From contig JAJYKC010000161.1 in NCBI GenBank assembly GCA_021788955.1, positions 1-6,262 of the forward strand: 6,262 nt of DNA, in the 5' to 3' direction. The position numbers and the translations under genes are program-made. Source of the stretch: Acidobacteriota bacterium (lineage in GTDB: Bacteria > Acidobacteriota > Terriglobia > Bryobacterales > Bryobacteraceae). Every line of letters begins with the position of its first letter. Within the stretch, counting starts at the first letter, position 1. Positions 5,160 through 6,262 of the stretch are shown in pieces. The notes below the pieces were generated by a model. It saw only the letters and a list, made by a program, of their open reading frames with translations, was not told the origin of the DNA and made no database searches.

Positions 5160-6262
5160 AACGGATTCTGATATTTTCGACCCTGATTGTGACCGCGTTC
5201 GTGGCGCTTACCTTGCGCACGGACTGGGGCCAGCGGCGGCTGTTTCGCGAAATCCGCTCGACGAGCGTGGCCTGGTCTGAACCCGACACAGCGCACCTGG
5301 CGGGCCTCAGCCCGGATGAGGTGAATAACATCGACATCTACAAGACCGCGCACCTGGCCACGGTGAATATCACCAGCACGGTCTACCAGAGGGACTTCTT
5401 CTTCGAGGTGTATCCGTCGAAGGACACCGGATCCGGCTTTTTCATCGACAACGGCGGGCGTATTCTGACTAACAATCACGTGATCGCCGACGCGAGCCGA
5501 ATCGAGGTGACGTTGCCGGACCAGACGCACTACCGGGCCCAGTTGCTCGATCGCGATCCGGTGAACGATCTGGCGCTACTGAAGATCGAGCCGCGGCGCG
5601 CCGAACCGTTCCTGCGGCTTGGCGACTCCGACTCGGTCCAGGTTGGCCAGAAGGTGCTTGCCATCGGGAATCCATTCGGGCTCGATGGCACGCTGACCAC
5701 GGGGATCATCAGTTCTCTGGGGCGCGACCTGCAAACCGAAAGCGGGCGCCGGCTGGAAGGACTGATCCAGACGGACGCGGCGATCAACCCTGGCAACAGT
5801 GGCGGACCGCTGCTCGATTCGCGGGGGAATGTGATCGCGATCAACACCGCGATCTACGGGCCGAGCGGCAATATCGGGATCGGATTCGCGATGCCGATTA
5901 ACCGCGCCAAACTGATGCTCACCGATTACCGGGCCGGGCGGACGTATCGCCCGCCGTTTCTTGGTGTCACGACGGTCTATATCGCCGGTTCTTATGCCGA
6001 GGCGCTCAATCTGCCGGGCGATGGGGGGTTGCTGGTGCAAGACGTACGGCCGGGATCGGCAGCGGCGGCGGCCGGAGTCCGCGGCGGGCAGCGAAGCGTG
6101 GTTCTGGGCAACTACGAGATCAGCATTGGTGGAGACCTGATTGTCGCCATCGACGGACAGCCCGTGACGCGGCAGGACGACCTGTCGCGGGCGATGGCGC
6201 GGAAGCGGGCGGGCGATGTGATGACGTTGACGGTGTACCGCGGCGGGCGGAAAGTTCCGGTC
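5156..6262 (+). CDS. HtrA/DegP-type trypsin-like serine protease with PDZ domain; 3' end cut off by the window edge
   Basis: A family S1C protease, expected to degrade or sense misfolded proteins in the periplasm. 369 codons are present and no stop is reached. Residues 4-20 form one hydrophobic segment after MKR, with no clear cleavage site, so it may be an uncleaved membrane anchor. A linker of about 40 residues follows, including LSPDEVNNIDIY (51-62). The protease domain has the full triad: His108 in TNNHVI, Asp138 in NDLALLKI, and Ser215 in NPGNSGGPLL. A single PDZ domain covers roughly 267-369, with FLGV at 268-271, GLLVQDVRPGSAAAAAGV (291-308) and GGDLIVAIDGQPV (325-337). The final residues match the last PDZ strands, so only about 5-25 residues are probably missing; a second PDZ beyond the edge cannot be excluded. 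The ATG overlaps the coaE stop as ATGA. DegS-, DegP- and DegQ-like roles cannot be separated here, so no symbol is given. Confidence 0.94.
   Translation, partial: MKRILIFSTLIVTAFVALTLRTDWGQRRLFREIRSTSVAWSEPDTAHLAGLSPDEVNNIDIYKTAHLATVNITSTVYQRDFFFEVYPSKDTGSGFFIDNGGRILTNNHVIADASRIEVTLPDQTHYRAQLLDRDPVNDLALLKIEPRRAEPFLRLGDSDSVQVGQKVLAIGNPFGLDGTLTTGIISSLGRDLQTESGRRLEGLIQTDAAINPGNSGGPLLDSRGNVIAINTAIYGPSGNIGIGFAMPINRAKLMLTDYRAGRTYRPPFLGVTTVYIAGSYAEALNLPGDGGLLVQDVRPGSAAAAAGVRGGQRSVVLGNYEISIGGDLIVAIDGQPVTRQDDLSRAMARKRAGDVMTLTVYRGGRKVPV

Noticed and set aside
1..6262. CRISPR arrays, tRNA or rRNA genes, insertion sequences, phage genes or defence systems
   Set aside because: Reading both strands found no regular direct repeats, transposase or integrase motifs, or tRNA-like segments. 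Coding sequence fills nearly the whole window and the gaps are 64 bp or shorter.

Overview
The window is GC-rich bacterial DNA, densely packed with housekeeping and catabolic genes. I see no phage, transposon, CRISPR, RNA gene or defence locus. The best guess is a soil-type Acidobacteriota, possibly Bryobacterales/Solibacter-like. The basis is the combination of a Tat-exported family 29 fucosidase, a FolD with a roughly 28-residue insertion, a CoaE with variant motifs, and a membrane-anchored HtrA protease in the same operon. This placement rests on recall of family style, not on a search.

Layout. (1) Positions 1-1296, minus strand: the N-terminal 432 residues of an alpha-L-fucosidase (GH29), whose C-terminus lies beyond the left edge. 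(2) 1297-1360: a 64-bp divergent intergenic region holding an imperfect 17-bp palindrome and an extended -10-like element. (3) 1361-3568, plus strand: an SDR oxidoreductase of the 2,4-dienoyl-CoA reductase type, then an APC-superfamily amino-acid permease only 3 nt downstream. (4) 3569-3621: a 53-bp gap with a second extended -10-like element. (5) 3622-6262, plus strand: folD, coaE and an HtrA/DegP-type serine protease with overlapping ends (13 nt, then 4 nt). The protease gene runs off the right edge, probably only a few codons short of its stop.

How the genes work together. The left half looks catabolic: release of fucose outside the cytoplasm, handling of unsaturated acyl-CoAs, and amino-acid uptake. 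The SDR and permease are probably co-transcribed, although no shared pathway is evident. The right half is a compact cofactor and envelope-quality operon: one-carbon folate metabolism, the last step of CoA synthesis, and periplasmic proteolysis. Both plus-strand transcription units begin with a gene that lacks a convincing Shine-Dalgarno but has a TGnTATnCT element 7-9 nt before its ATG. That spacing would give leaderless or nearly leaderless mRNAs. The internal genes coaE and htrA have purine-rich ribosome binding sites instead.

Nothing here amounts to a new multi-gene system. The points most worth a second look are the palindrome between the divergent genes, the leaderless-promoter pattern, the SDR with altered catalytic residues, and the FolD insertion.
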